Positions 30,132 to 38,777 are shown, counted from the stretch's first letter. The stretch: 64,000 nucleotides of DNA from an uncultured Parolsenella sp. (GCF_934660935.1 NZ_CAKUIH010000007.1:37774-101773); one strand, 5' to 3'. Numbers and translations are program-made. Notes: generated from the sequence alone by a model not told the origin.

Positions 30132-30280
30132 CAACTCACCCGAGAAGTATGGACCTGATTGGGGAATCACCAAGTAGTCCCCTAATAGGCAGGCGTACTA
30201 CCTGGACGTTCCGTCTCTAAACAACGGGGTCTACTCAGGGAAAAGACTTTAGGTCCATACTTCTCGGGTGAGTTGTTTTT
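30132..30280. repeat. long inverted-repeat element E4
   Basis: A perfect 25-bp inverted repeat (outer part CAACTCACCCGAGAAG) occupies 30132-30156 and 30251-30275, enclosing 94 bp. The right arm is followed by TTTTT. The interior carries GGGGTCTACTCAGG. Arm perfection over 25 bp indicates selection or recent origin. The 30009-30767 gap contains the liv terminator, this element, element E2 and the his control region, but no gene. Confidence 0.85.
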
Positions 30281-30351
30281 GGCGGGTAATCCGTGCGTGT
30301 TTGAATGCCACCAATCCGACCTTTATGGCCGTGCGAATTCAAATCTAGCGT

Positions 30352-30485
30352 TAAGTAGGGGGGCTATTATCGGTCCTGCCGAGTAGAGGCCTCTTTCGGG
30401 CTTTTGCCAACTGGGGTTTTGCTGCGAGATTCCGCTGGCTACTTCGCCCAAGTCGAATTAGCCCCCTACTTAGCGACTTTTTTCG
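30352..30485. repeat. long inverted-repeat element E2
   Basis: TAAGTAGGGGGGCTA (30352-30366) is inverted as TAGCCCCCTACTTA (30459-30472) with one extra G. The right arm runs into GCGACTTTTTTCG. The interior holds GCCGAGTAGAGGCC, the reverse complement of a 14-mer in element E1. Confidence 0.75.
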
Positions 30486-30585
30486 CTTTGGGGTCTCGAG
30501 CTATTTGGCTGAAGCGACGGCATGGACGGGGCCGATCTGGCTATAGAACCCCGATGATCCAGTGCCTAGGAAACACAAAGTTAAA

Positions 30586-30634
30586 CTTTAGCTTACTAAA
30601 GTCATGCGTTGATCGACGCTTTACTATGCTAAAG
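30586..30634. promoter_or_regulatory. two matched palindromes, likely his operon operators
   Basis: CTTTA-N6-TAAAG occurs at 30586-30601 and 30619-30634, start to start 33 bp or about three helical turns. The first is extended to ACTTTAG-N4-CTAAAGT. They lie in an AT-rich patch that should hold the promoter (TTGATC at 30609 is a weak -35), about 135 bp before hisZG. A dimeric repressor binding on one face of the helix is the natural reading; its identity is not shown. Confidence 0.65.
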
Positions 30635-30767
30635 TGAGTGCCCGAAACGTTGGCGAAATGGGCGAGCGATAGACTCGTCGCCACGAGATTCGGATCTGTT
30701 TTCTGAGCGGGTGGCGTCTGCCGCCTATAACGTGCTCGTTCGTCCGGGACGCGAGAGGGAGTAGAAC

Positions 30768-32432
30768 GTGGTCATAGGAACGCCCAGAGGATTTAGGGAC
30801 ATTCTGCCTGAGGAGGCACGCGCCCGTGAGTCCATTCGTGACACGGTGCGTTCCTGCTTTGATGCCAAGGGATATGTGCCCGTGGAGACCCCGCTGCTTG
30901 AGGACCGCTCCATGCTCGAGACTGCCGGCCGCATCAAGGGGTCGCCGTTCCAGCTCTTCGACTCGGACAATCGCCTCCTCATGCTGCGCCCGGACCTCAC
31001 GCTTCCCATCGCGCGCCTCACCGCCCAGCGCCTGACGCGAGAGAGCCTTCCGGCGCGCCTGCGCTACGAGGCGCCGGTCGTTCGAGAGCAGGGCGCCCTC
31101 CGCGGCCAGCCGCGCCAGTTCACGCAGCTCGGCGTCGAGCTCATCGGCGGGGAGGACGTCGCGGGCGAGGTCGAGGTCGTTTCGCTCATGGCGGACACGC
31201 TCGCCGCCCTCAAGGTCACGAACGTGCGTATCGTCGCCGGCTCCGTCCGCCCGCTGCTGGCGCTCCTCGAGGCGGATGTCGCGGATGAGACCCTTCGCGA
31301 GCAGGTGCTCTCCTACGTGCACGAGAGCAACCTCGTCGCGCTTGACGAGTGCGTCGAGGCCGCCGGCCTGCCGCGCCCCATCACGCGCGCCCTCCACGAA
31401 CTGCCGCGCCTCCACGGCGACGAATCCGTGATCGACAAGGTCGACGAGCTTCTCGAGGCGGCGTGCGTGCCGGAGGCCAAGCGCGGAACAAGCGAGCTCC
31501 GCGGGCTCGTCGCGGGCCTCGCGAAGACCGAGGCAGCAGCCGAACTCTCCTTCGACTTCAGCATCATCAACAGCTTCGACTATTACACCGGCATCATCTT
31601 CAAGGCATACGTCGACGGCGTCGCCGCGAGCCTCGCCTCGGGTGGCCGCTATGACGCGGTGCTCGCGAACCTCGGCATGCCGGGCGTCGCCGCCTGCGGT
31701 TTCGCCCTTTCGCTCGAGCGCCTGCAAGAGGTCCTCGGCCGCGCGGGTGCCTCCGGCATCGCGACGCCGGGCGTCCACGTTGGGTCGCGCCCGCTGCGCA
31801 TTGCGGTTCCCAAGGGGTCGCTCTTCCCGGACACCCTCGCCACGCTCGAGCGCGCGGGCCTGCCCGTCGACGATCTGCGTGACTATGGCCGCAAGCTCAT
31901 CATTCCCGCTGGTGACGTCGAGTACGTGATCGTGCGCGCGACGGACGCCCCGGCCTTCGTCGCCCATGGCGGTGCCGACTGCGGCATCTGCGGGTCAGAC
32001 TCCCTCTTCGAGGCGGACCTCGACCTTCTCCAGGTCGTCGACCTCGGCTACGGGGCGTGCCGCTTCATCGTCGCCGAGCCCCGTGCCAACGCGGGTATGG
32101 CCGAGCGCGCCTACGCCTGGCGCGGCACGATGCGCGTCGCGACGAAGTACCCGCGCATCACGCAGGCCTACTACGACCGCATCGGCCAGCAGGTCGACAT
32201 CCTCGCGCTGCACGGAAACATCGAGCTCGGCCCGATCGTTGGCATGACGGACCGCATCGTCGACATCACCGCCACCGGCACCACGCTGCGCGAGAACGAC
32301 CTCGTCATCGTCGATGACGTGATGGAGTGCACCGCGCGCTTCTTCGCCGGACCCGCCGCCTATCGCTGCGACGCCCGCATCCGCGACCTCGCCGACCGCC
32401 TCGCCGCGGTCACGGCAACTAAGGAGGACTAG
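30768..32432 (+). CDS. hisZG: fused ATP phosphoribosyltransferase regulatory-catalytic protein HisZ-HisG
   Basis: A 554-residue fusion for the first step of histidine synthesis, joining ATP and PRPP. Residues 1 to about 330 are HisZ, a class II aminoacyl-tRNA synthetase-like regulatory subunit (TPRGFRDILPEE; FSIINSFDYYTG; GGRYD). Residues from about 343 are short-form HisG (RIAVPKGSLFPDTLATLERAG; GGADCGICGSD; DITATGTTLREN). Short HisG needs HisZ for activity, so a covalent union is sensible. The frame is continuous with no frameshift. The start is a GTG at 30768 behind GAGAGGGA. hisD follows after 3 bp. Confidence 0.93.
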   Translation: MVIGTPRGFRDILPEEARARESIRDTVRSCFDAKGYVPVETPLLEDRSMLETAGRIKGSPFQLFDSDNRLLMLRPDLTLPIARLTAQRLTRESLPARLRYEAPVVREQGALRGQPRQFTQLGVELIGGEDVAGEVEVVSLMADTLAALKVTNVRIVAGSVRPLLALLEADVADETLREQVLSYVHESNLVALDECVEAAGLPRPITRALHELPRLHGDESVIDKVDELLEAACVPEAKRGTSELRGLVAGLAKTEAAAELSFDFSIINSFDYYTGIIFKAYVDGVAASLASGGRYDAVLANLGMPGVAACGFALSLERLQEVLGRAGASGIATPGVHVGSRPLRIAVPKGSLFPDTLATLERAGLPVDDLRDYGRKLIIPAGDVEYVIVRATDAPAFVAHGGADCGICGSDSLFEADLDLLQVVDLGYGACRFIVAEPRANAGMAERAYAWRGTMRVATKYPRITQAYYDRIGQQVDILALHGNIELGPIVGMTDRIVDITATGTTLRENDLVIVDDVMECTARFFAGPAAYRCDARIRDLADRLAAVTATKED

Positions 32433-32435
32433 CCC

Positions 32436-33839
32436 ATGATTCGAGTCGACCTCACCGGTGGGCGAGAGCTCACCGAGAAGGACATCAAGCGCTCTGGCGC
32501 GCTTCCTCGCGAGGTGATGGACGCCGCGGAGGCGATCGTTGACGACGTCCGCGCGAACGGCGACGCCGCGGTGTGCGCCTATTGCGAGAGGTTCGACGGC
32601 AGCTGCCCGGCGACCTTCCGCGTGCCGGACGAGCTCCTCGACGCCGCCCCCTCGATGGTTGACGCGGAGTTTCTCGCCTCGCTCGAGCGTGCGCACGCGC
32701 AGATCCGTGACTTCCACGAGCGCGAGGTATCCCAGTCGATGTTCACGACCCGCGCTGATGGCACGATCCTTGGCGTGAAGGTGACACCGCTGCCGAGCGT
32801 GGGCATCTATGTCCCGGGCGGCCGCGCGCAGTACCCCTCGACCGTCCTCATGAACGCCGTCCCGGCCAAGGTCGCCGGCGTGCGCCGCATCGTCATGGTG
32901 ACCCCGCCCCAGCGCGACGGCTCGCTTTCCGCCTACACCCTCGCCGCGGCCAAGATCGCCGGAGTCGACGAGGTCTATGCCGTCGGCGGCGCCCAGGCCG
33001 TGGCCGCGCTCGCCTATGGCACGGAGACCATTCCGCGCGTCGCCAAGATCACGGGCCCGGGCAACGCCTACGTTGCCGCCGCCAAGCGCTACGTCATGGG
33101 CGACGTGGGCATCGACATGGTCGCCGGCCCCAGCGAGGTCTGTGTCCTGGCCGACGCCACGGCGGACCCCGTCGTCGTCGCGGCCGACCTCATGGCCCAA
33201 GCCGAGCACGACCCCATGGCCACCTGCTACCTCGTGACGGACGCGCCGGAGCTTCCCTCCGCCGTAGAGGGCGCCATCGAGCGCCTCGTCTCCCAGAGCC
33301 CGCGCGAAAAGATCACGCGCGCGAGCCTGGACCACGGCGTCATCGTGTCCTGCGACACGCTCGCTGACGCGGTCGCCGCGGTGAACGTCGTCGCGCCCGA
33401 GCACCTCGAGCTTCACTGCGCGGACGCCATGGGCCTTCTGGGCTCGATCGAGAACGCGGGTGCCATCTTCGTGGGCCCGTGGAGCTCGGAGCCGCTGGGC
33501 GACTACGTCGCCGGCCCCAACCACACGCTGCCCACGGGCGGCACCGCGAAGTTCTCGAACCCGCTTGGCGTCTATGACTTCGTAAAGCGCTCCAGCGTCA
33601 TCTCCTACACCCCCGCGGGCCTCGCGGCCGACGGCCCCGCCGTCCAGGCGATCGCCCAGTCCGAGGGCCTCTGGGCGCACGCCCTCTCGGTGGGCATGCG
33701 CAGGAAGCTCCTGGCGGAGGGTGCCGAGAAGTTCGCCGATCCCGCCGCTGCCTGCGAAGGTGCCATGCGCTGCGCGTGGCCTCGTGACCTCGACGCTCCC
33801 GGCGTTCCGTATCTGCCCGGCTACGATGGGGAGGAGTGA
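32436..33839 (+). CDS. hisD: histidinol dehydrogenase
   Basis: A 467-residue zinc and NAD-dependent enzyme that makes the last two oxidations, histidinol to histidine. Recognisable blocks are PSVGIYVPGGRAQYPSTVLM, YAVGGAQAVAALAYGT, ITGPGNAYVAAAKR, VAGPSEVCVLAD and APEHLELH with the zinc-binding and catalytic histidines. Length is slightly above the usual 430. It overlaps nothing and precedes hisC by 2 bp. Confidence 0.95.
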   Translation: MIRVDLTGGRELTEKDIKRSGALPREVMDAAEAIVDDVRANGDAAVCAYCERFDGSCPATFRVPDELLDAAPSMVDAEFLASLERAHAQIRDFHEREVSQSMFTTRADGTILGVKVTPLPSVGIYVPGGRAQYPSTVLMNAVPAKVAGVRRIVMVTPPQRDGSLSAYTLAAAKIAGVDEVYAVGGAQAVAALAYGTETIPRVAKITGPGNAYVAAAKRYVMGDVGIDMVAGPSEVCVLADATADPVVVAADLMAQAEHDPMATCYLVTDAPELPSAVEGAIERLVSQSPREKITRASLDHGVIVSCDTLADAVAAVNVVAPEHLELHCADAMGLLGSIENAGAIFVGPWSSEPLGDYVAGPNHTLPTGGTAKFSNPLGVYDFVKRSSVISYTPAGLAADGPAVQAIAQSEGLWAHALSVGMRRKLLAEGAEKFADPAAACEGAMRCAWPRDLDAPGVPYLPGYDGEE

Positions 33840-33841
33840 CC

Positions 33842-34996
33842 ATGGCCCAGCTCTCAGAGCGCGTCAAGGCGCTCGTCCAGCCTCACCTCCGCACGCTCGA
33901 GCCCTATGATCCCAACTTCACGCCCACGCACGTGAACCTCTCCGCCAACGAGAACACCTATGACGTGCCGGCGCCCGCCCGCGCGCTCATCGACGCGGCG
34001 CTCGCCGCCACGCCCACGAACCGCTATCCGGACCCGATGAGCAACGACCTGCGCGACGAGCTCGCCGCGTGGCACGGCGTCGCGCGCGAGAACGTCATCG
34101 CGGGCAACGGCGGAGACGAGCTCCTCTACAACTTCCTGCTGGCCTTTGGCGGGCCGGGTCGCACGCTCGTGAACGTTCCCCCGACCTTCTCGGAGTACGC
34201 GTTCTTCGCCTCGCTCACTCAGACCGGCGTGCACGACGTCTGGCGTGACCCCGAGACGTTCCTTCCGCAGGCGGACGAGCTCGTGGCGGCCGCGGGGGAG
34301 GCAAGCCTCGTCATTCTCACGAGCCCGAACAACCCCACGGGCGACGTCGCTCCGCTCGAGCTCGTTGCGCGCGTATGCGACGCATGCCCGGGCCTCGTGA
34401 TGGTCGACGAGGCGTATGGCGAGTTCGCCGCCGCTGGCACCTCCGCCGAGGCGCTGCTCGCCGAGCATGACAACCTGCTCGTGCTCCACACGCTGTCGAA
34501 GGCCTTCGCGCTTGCGGGCGCGCGCTGCGGCTACGTCATCGCCGCGCCTGACGTCATCGACGCGCTCGCCGCGGTGCGCCAGATCTACTCCGTCAACGTG
34601 CTCACGCAGGCCGCGGCGCTCGCCGCCGTGCGCGCCCGCGCCGAGTTCGACGCCACGGTCGAGAAGATCGTCTCGGAGCGCTCACACGTGTACGAGTCGC
34701 TTGCGCGCGTCGAGGGCGTGCGCGTCTGGCCGAGCGAGGGCAACTTCGTTCTCGCGCGCATGGCTGGCGCGAGCCGCGTCCGCGAGCGCCTGCGCGACGA
34801 GCGCTCGATTCTCGTGAGGGACTTCAGCTATGCGCCGGGCCTCGCCGATTGCCTCCGCATCACGGTGGGCACGCCGGAGGAGAACGACGCCGTTATCGAA
34901 GCGCTCTCTGAAATCGTGCCCGAGGAGGCCGCCCGCGCGGTCGCCACAGGCAACGAGCCCGCTTGCGCAACCAATAAGGAGGACCAGGATGACTAG
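33842..34996 (+). CDS. hisC: histidinol-phosphate aminotransferase
   Basis: A 384-residue fold-type I PLP aminotransferase acting on imidazole acetol phosphate. LSANENTYDVP, NRYPDP, SPNNPTGD and MVDEAYGEF are family motifs; Lys220 in HTLSKAFALAGAR binds PLP. The ATG at 33842 is preferred to the GTG 6 bp upstream because GGGGAGGAG is correctly spaced. The last 8 bp overlap hisB. Confidence 0.95.
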   Translation: MAQLSERVKALVQPHLRTLEPYDPNFTPTHVNLSANENTYDVPAPARALIDAALAATPTNRYPDPMSNDLRDELAAWHGVARENVIAGNGGDELLYNFLLAFGGPGRTLVNVPPTFSEYAFFASLTQTGVHDVWRDPETFLPQADELVAAAGEASLVILTSPNNPTGDVAPLELVARVCDACPGLVMVDEAYGEFAAAGTSAEALLAEHDNLLVLHTLSKAFALAGARCGYVIAAPDVIDALAAVRQIYSVNVLTQAAALAAVRARAEFDATVEKIVSERSHVYESLARVEGVRVWPSEGNFVLARMAGASRVRERLRDERSILVRDFSYAPGLADCLRITVGTPEENDAVIEALSEIVPEEAARAVATGNEPACATNKEDQDD

Positions 34997-35576
34997 GTCT
35001 GCGACCGTCTCGCGCAAGACTGGCGAGACCGATATCACGATCACGATCGACCTTGACGGCTCCGGCAAGGTCGACGTCGAGACCGGCGTGGGCTTCTTCA
35101 ACCACATGCTCTGCGCCTTCGGTCGCCACGGCCTGTTCGACCTTACGGTCCGTGCTGCCGGCGACACCCAAGTCGACGACCACCACACGGTCGAGGACGT
35201 GGGCATCGTCCTGGGCCAGGCCGTGTGCGAGGCCCTTGGCGACAAGGCGGGTATCACGCGCTTCGCGGACGTCGCGATCGCGATGGACGAGTCCCTCGTC
35301 CAGGCGGCGATCGACGTCTCCGGACGCGGGCAGGCCTACGTCGATCTTCCCGTGCCCACGCAGAAGGTGGGTACGTTCGACACCGAGCTCGCCGAGGAGT
35401 TCTTCATCGCCTTCGCACGCGACGCGGCCCTGACGCTGCACGTTCGCGAGCTTGCGGGCTCCAACTCGCATCACATCATCGAGGCGGCGTTCAAGGCCTT
35501 CGGTCGCGCGCTTCGCTTCGCGTGCGAGCTCGACCCGCGCGTCGTCGGCGTGCCGTCCACGAAGGGAAGCCTCTGA
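34989..35576 (+). CDS. hisB: imidazoleglycerol-phosphate dehydratase
   Basis: A 195-residue manganese-dependent dehydratase. The two metal-binding blocks typical of the family are present: DDHHTVEDVGI and SNSHHIIEAAFKA, with FNHMLCAFGRHG. It is the stand-alone dehydratase, without the phosphatase domain of enteric HisB, so histidinol-phosphatase must be encoded elsewhere. The stop overlaps the hisH start by one base (TGATG). Confidence 0.95.
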   Translation: MTRSATVSRKTGETDITITIDLDGSGKVDVETGVGFFNHMLCAFGRHGLFDLTVRAAGDTQVDDHHTVEDVGIVLGQAVCEALGDKAGITRFADVAIAMDESLVQAAIDVSGRGQAYVDLPVPTQKVGTFDTELAEEFFIAFARDAALTLHVRELAGSNSHHIIEAAFKAFGRALRFACELDPRVVGVPSTKGSL

Positions 35577-36301
35577 TGAGCGCGATCGTCGTCATCGACT
35601 ACCACAAGGGCAACCTCTCGAGCGTTCGGCGCGGCCTCATGCGCGCGGGCTGGGACGATGTCGTGATCAGCGACGACCCGGCGGCCATCCGCGCCGCCGC
35701 CGGTCTCGTGCTTCCCGGCGTCGGCTCGTTCTATGACGCGATCGAGTTCATGCGCGAGAGTGGTCAGGACGAGGCGATGCTCGAGGCCATCGGCCACGGG
35801 GTGCCGTTCCTCGGAATTTGCCTGGGCCTGCAGCTCCTGTGCGCGCGTGGTGACGAGGGTGTGCCGGCCGAGGCTGACGCGTCCGTGGAAACCGCTGACG
35901 CGGCGGGCGGCCCCTGGACGCCGGGCCTCGGTGTGCTCGCCGGCTCCGTTGCCAGGCTCGAGTCCGCGCGCCTCAAGGTTCCGCACGTGGGCTGGGACCA
36001 GCTCCACGTGACGGAGGAGGGGAGGGACTGTCCCCTGCTTGCCGGCGTGCCCGAGGGCGCGAACGTCTACTTCACGCACTCCTACGCCGTGGCGGACGAC
36101 GCGGACGCGTCCCAGGTGGCGGCCCGCACCCACTACGTCCGGAGCTTCCCGTGCGTGGCCTGGCGCGACAACGTCTTTGGCTGCCAGTTCCATCCGGAGA
36201 AGAGCTCTGCCACCGGCCTTATGATTCTCCGCAACTTCGTCTCCATCGTGAAGGGCGCGAGCACAGCGCCCGTTCGCGTCGCAAAGGAGCCTGCCGCATG
36301 A
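35576..36301 (+). CDS. hisH: imidazole glycerol phosphate synthase glutaminase subunit
   Basis: A 241-residue class I glutamine amidotransferase that feeds ammonia to HisF. The nucleophile is Cys82 in FLGICLGLQLL; the His-Glu pair is in CQFHPEKS. A low-complexity insertion of about 25 residues (DEGVPAEADASVETAD) after the nucleophile elbow makes it longer than the usual 200. It overlaps hisA by 4 bp. Confidence 0.95.
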   Translation: MSAIVVIDYHKGNLSSVRRGLMRAGWDDVVISDDPAAIRAAAGLVLPGVGSFYDAIEFMRESGQDEAMLEAIGHGVPFLGICLGLQLLCARGDEGVPAEADASVETADAAGGPWTPGLGVLAGSVARLESARLKVPHVGWDQLHVTEEGRDCPLLAGVPEGANVYFTHSYAVADDADASQVAARTHYVRSFPCVAWRDNVFGCQFHPEKSSATGLMILRNFVSIVKGASTAPVRVAKEPAA

Positions 36302-37122
36302 TCCTGTTCCCAGCAATCGACCTCATAGGCGGCAAGGTCGTCCGCCTCGAGCGCGGCGACCGCGCTCGCTGCAAGGTCTACTCAGACAACCCGGCCGCCG
36401 TCGCTCGTCACTTCCTCGAGCAGGGCGCCGAGTGGGTCCACGTCGTCGATCTCTCGAGCGCCTTCGAGGAGGACGATCAGGCCTGCGCCGCCAACGACGA
36501 GGCCATCCGCGCCATCTGCGCCGTCGAGGGTCTGTCCGTCGACGTGGGCGGTGGCGTGCGCTCCCTCGCGCGCATCGACGAGCTCCGCGACATGGGCGCC
36601 AAGCGCATCGCCCTCGGCACGGCGCTCGTTCGCGAGCCGGCGTTTGCCGAGGTCGTGGCCAGGGGCTTTGGCGGCCTGATCGTGGCGGACGTCGCCGCCA
36701 GGGACGGCGAGGTCAAGGTCAACGGCTGGCGCGACGGCATCTCCCGCAGCCTCGACGAGGTCGTGGGGGAGCTGCGCGGCCAGGGGTTCCGCCACCTCGT
36801 CTTCACCGACATCGCCCGCGACGGCATGCAGACGGGCATCGACGTGGACGCCTATCGCCGCGTCGCCGGCCTCGCGGGGTTCCCGGTGGTGGCGAGCGGA
36901 GGCATCACGAGCCTGGACGACATCCGCGCCCTCGCTGCCGCGGGTGATGACGTGATTGAAGGCGCTATCGTGGGCCGTGCCCTCTACGAGGGCAACTTCT
37001 CCCTGGCAGACGCGCTTGCCGCCGCTCACGGGGAGACGGGGGAGAGCAACGCCGTCGTGCCCGCCGAGGGCGCTACCGGCGACGCCCCCGCATCCGCCCG
37101 TCCCGAGAGGAGCGATGCCTAA
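36298..37122 (+). CDS. hisA: phosphoribosyl-formimino-AICAR ribotide isomerase
   Basis: A 274-residue TIM barrel performing the Amadori rearrangement of ProFAR. Catalytic Asp8 is in LFPAIDLIGGKVVRL, with the second phosphate-binding half at FTDIARDGMQTG and VVASGGI. A C-terminal tail of about 30 polar Ala/Glu-rich residues exceeds the family norm. It joins hisF by a one-base TAATG overlap. Confidence 0.95.
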   Translation: MILFPAIDLIGGKVVRLERGDRARCKVYSDNPAAVARHFLEQGAEWVHVVDLSSAFEEDDQACAANDEAIRAICAVEGLSVDVGGGVRSLARIDELRDMGAKRIALGTALVREPAFAEVVARGFGGLIVADVAARDGEVKVNGWRDGISRSLDEVVGELRGQGFRHLVFTDIARDGMQTGIDVDAYRRVAGLAGFPVVASGGITSLDDIRALAAAGDDVIEGAIVGRALYEGNFSLADALAAAHGETGESNAVVPAEGATGDAPASARPERSDA

Positions 37123-37904
37123 TGCTCACCAAGCGCGTCATCCCCTGCCTCGACGTCAAGGACGGCCGCGTGGTCAAGGGCGTCAACTTCGTCGACCTGC
37201 GCGATGCCGGAGACCCGGTCGAGCTCGCTGCTGCCTATGACCGCGAGGGCGCGGACGAGGTGGTCTTCCTCGACATCACGGCGACGAGCGACAACCGCGC
37301 CACCACGATCGACATGGCCTCCCGCGCGGCCGGCGAGCTGTCCATTCCCTACACCGTGGGTGGAGGCTTTAGAGACCTCGACGGCATGCGCCGCATGGTC
37401 GCGGCCGGTGCGGACAAGGTCTCGCTCAACTCCGCCGCCATCAAGAACCCCGAGCTCATCACCGCCGCGGCGCGCGCCTTTGGCAGCCAGGCCGTGATTT
37501 GCGCTATTGACGCGAAGCGTGTGGGTACCCCGGGTGCTCCCGGAGCCGACAAGTGGGAGGTCTACGTCGCGGGTGGCCGCAAGGCGACCGGTATCGACGC
37601 CGTCGAGTGGGCCGAGGAGGCCGCCCGACGCGGCGCCGGAGAGATCCTGCTCACGAGCATGGATCGTGACGGCACCAAGGAGGGCTTCGACCTCGCGCTC
37701 ACGCGCGCCGTGGCGCGTGCCGTGCCCATCCCCGTCATCGCGAGCGGCGGCGTGGGCACGCTCGAGCACTTCGCCGAGGGCATTATCGAGGGCGAGGCTG
37801 ACGCGGTGCTCGCCGCGAGTGTGTTCCACTTCGGGACGTTCTCCATCCGTCAGGTCAAGGAGTACATGGCGAGCCAGGGCATCCCCGTGAGATTGGATTT
37901 CTAG
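37122..37904 (+). CDS. hisF: imidazole glycerol phosphate synthase cyclase subunit
   Basis: A 260-residue TIM-barrel cyclase that makes IGP and AICAR with HisH. Both catalytic aspartates are present at the canonical positions: Asp11 (VIPCLDVKDGRVVKG) and Asp130 (VICAIDAKR). Phosphate-binding loops TVGGGFRD and IASGGVG are intact. hisI starts 1 bp after its stop. Confidence 0.96.
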   Translation: MLTKRVIPCLDVKDGRVVKGVNFVDLRDAGDPVELAAAYDREGADEVVFLDITATSDNRATTIDMASRAAGELSIPYTVGGGFRDLDGMRRMVAAGADKVSLNSAAIKNPELITAAARAFGSQAVICAIDAKRVGTPGAPGADKWEVYVAGGRKATGIDAVEWAEEAARRGAGEILLTSMDRDGTKEGFDLALTRAVARAVPIPVIASGGVGTLEHFAEGIIEGEADAVLAASVFHFGTFSIRQVKEYMASQGIPVRLDF

Positions 37905-37905
37905 C

Positions 37906-38244
37906 ATGGTCGAAGTCGTGGATCCGGCAAGCCTCAAGTACGACTCCCAGGGGCTCATCCCCTGCGTGGTGCAGCAGTGGGATACCGGCGAGGTCCTCAT
38001 GGTGGCATGGATGAACGAGGAGTCCGTGCGTCTCACGCTCGAGCGCGGCACCACGTGGTTCTGGAGCCGCAGCAGGCAGAAGCTCTGGAACAAGGGCGTC
38101 ACGAGTGGCAACATGCAGCAGCTTCGCGAGCTCTGGGCTGACTGCGACAACGACACACTGCTCGCGAAGGTGGACTCGCCGGGCCCGGCGTGCCACACCG
38201 GCAACCGCAGCTGCTTCTTCAAGACCGTCTCCAAGGAGGACTAA
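37906..38244 (+). CDS. hisI: phosphoribosyl-AMP cyclohydrolase
   Basis: A 112-residue zinc-dependent hydrolase that opens the adenine ring of PR-AMP. TGEVLMVAWMNEES, TTWFWSRSRQKLWNKG, WADCDNDTLL and CHTGNRSCFF carry the metal-binding Asp and Cys residues. It is separate from HisE, which follows by 2 bp. Confidence 0.95.
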   Translation: MVEVVDPASLKYDSQGLIPCVVQQWDTGEVLMVAWMNEESVRLTLERGTTWFWSRSRQKLWNKGVTSGNMQQLRELWADCDNDTLLAKVDSPGPACHTGNRSCFFKTVSKED

Positions 38245-38246
38245 CC

Positions 38247-38564
38247 ATGGGAGTGCGCACCGCGAACGTCCAACCCGGCAACATCGGCGAGACCCTCGAG
38301 GGCCTTGCCGCGACCATTCATGCCCGCCGAGACGCCTCGCCCGAGACGAGCTACACGGCCCGTCTGCTCACGGACGTCGAGGACGAGCTGCTCAAGAAGA
38401 TCGCGGAGGAGGCGAGCGAGGTCATCATGGCATGCAAGGACGATGACCACGACCATATCCGCTATGAGGCGGGCGACCTCGTCTATCACCTGCTCGTGAC
38501 CCTCGAGCGCTACGGCGTGACCCTCGACGAGCTCGCGGGGGAGCTCAACGCGCGCATGAAGTAG
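38247..38564 (+). CDS. hisE: phosphoribosyl-ATP pyrophosphatase
   Basis: A 105-residue MazG-like all-alpha pyrophosphatase that converts PR-ATP to PR-AMP. The family block KIAEEASEVIMACKDDD and the EAGDLVYHLLVTL helix contain the metal-binding acidic residues. The ATG at 38247 follows the hisI stop with AAGGAGG upstream. It is the last gene of the his operon. Confidence 0.94.
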   Translation: MGVRTANVQPGNIGETLEGLAATIHARRDASPETSYTARLLTDVEDELLKKIAEEASEVIMACKDDDHDHIRYEAGDLVYHLLVTLERYGVTLDELAGELNARMK

Positions 38565-38570
38565 GCAAGT

Positions 38571-38642
38571 GTCCGCAGGGGACCCAATTTCCAAGTCCGC
38601 AGAGGACCCAATTTCCAAGTCCGCAGAGGACCCAATTTCCAA
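38571..38642. repeat. three tandem 24-bp repeats after hisE
   Basis: Units start with GTCCGCAG at 38571, 38595 and 38619 and end in CCCAATTTCCAA; the second and third are identical and the first differs by one base. Each unit holds a GTCC-N5-GGAC palindrome. The gap 38565-39033 holds these repeats, element E3 and the fru control region, and no gene. Confidence 0.88.
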
Positions 38643-38652
38643 ATTACCCGCG

Positions 38653-38777
38653 AAGTAGGGGCCTGAAACGAGTCACCTGAAGTAGGGCTCCAAGTTTAGA
38701 TTTAAAACATGCAGGTGAATAGTTTGCACGTTGGTGGTCTACTTTGCGAGTCGCCAATCAGGCCCCTACTTGACGAC
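38653..38777. repeat. long inverted-repeat element E3
   Basis: AAGTAGGGGCCTGA (38653-38666) is perfectly inverted at 38758-38771, followed by GACGACTTTTCC. An inner pair TCACCTG (38673) / CAGGTGA (38712) nests inside, and GTGGTCTACTTTG lies near the right arm. The arm sequence and right flank are close to those of element E2. Confidence 0.8.

Noticed and set aside
30609..30635. TTGATC/TAAAGT as the his promoter
   Set aside because: The spacer is 15 bp and both hexamers are poor; only the operator-like palindromes were kept as a feature.
36017..36038. GGGACTGTCCC core inside hisH
   Set aside because: It matches the dispersed palindrome core but lacks the longer arms and encodes conserved-frame protein, so chance is likely.
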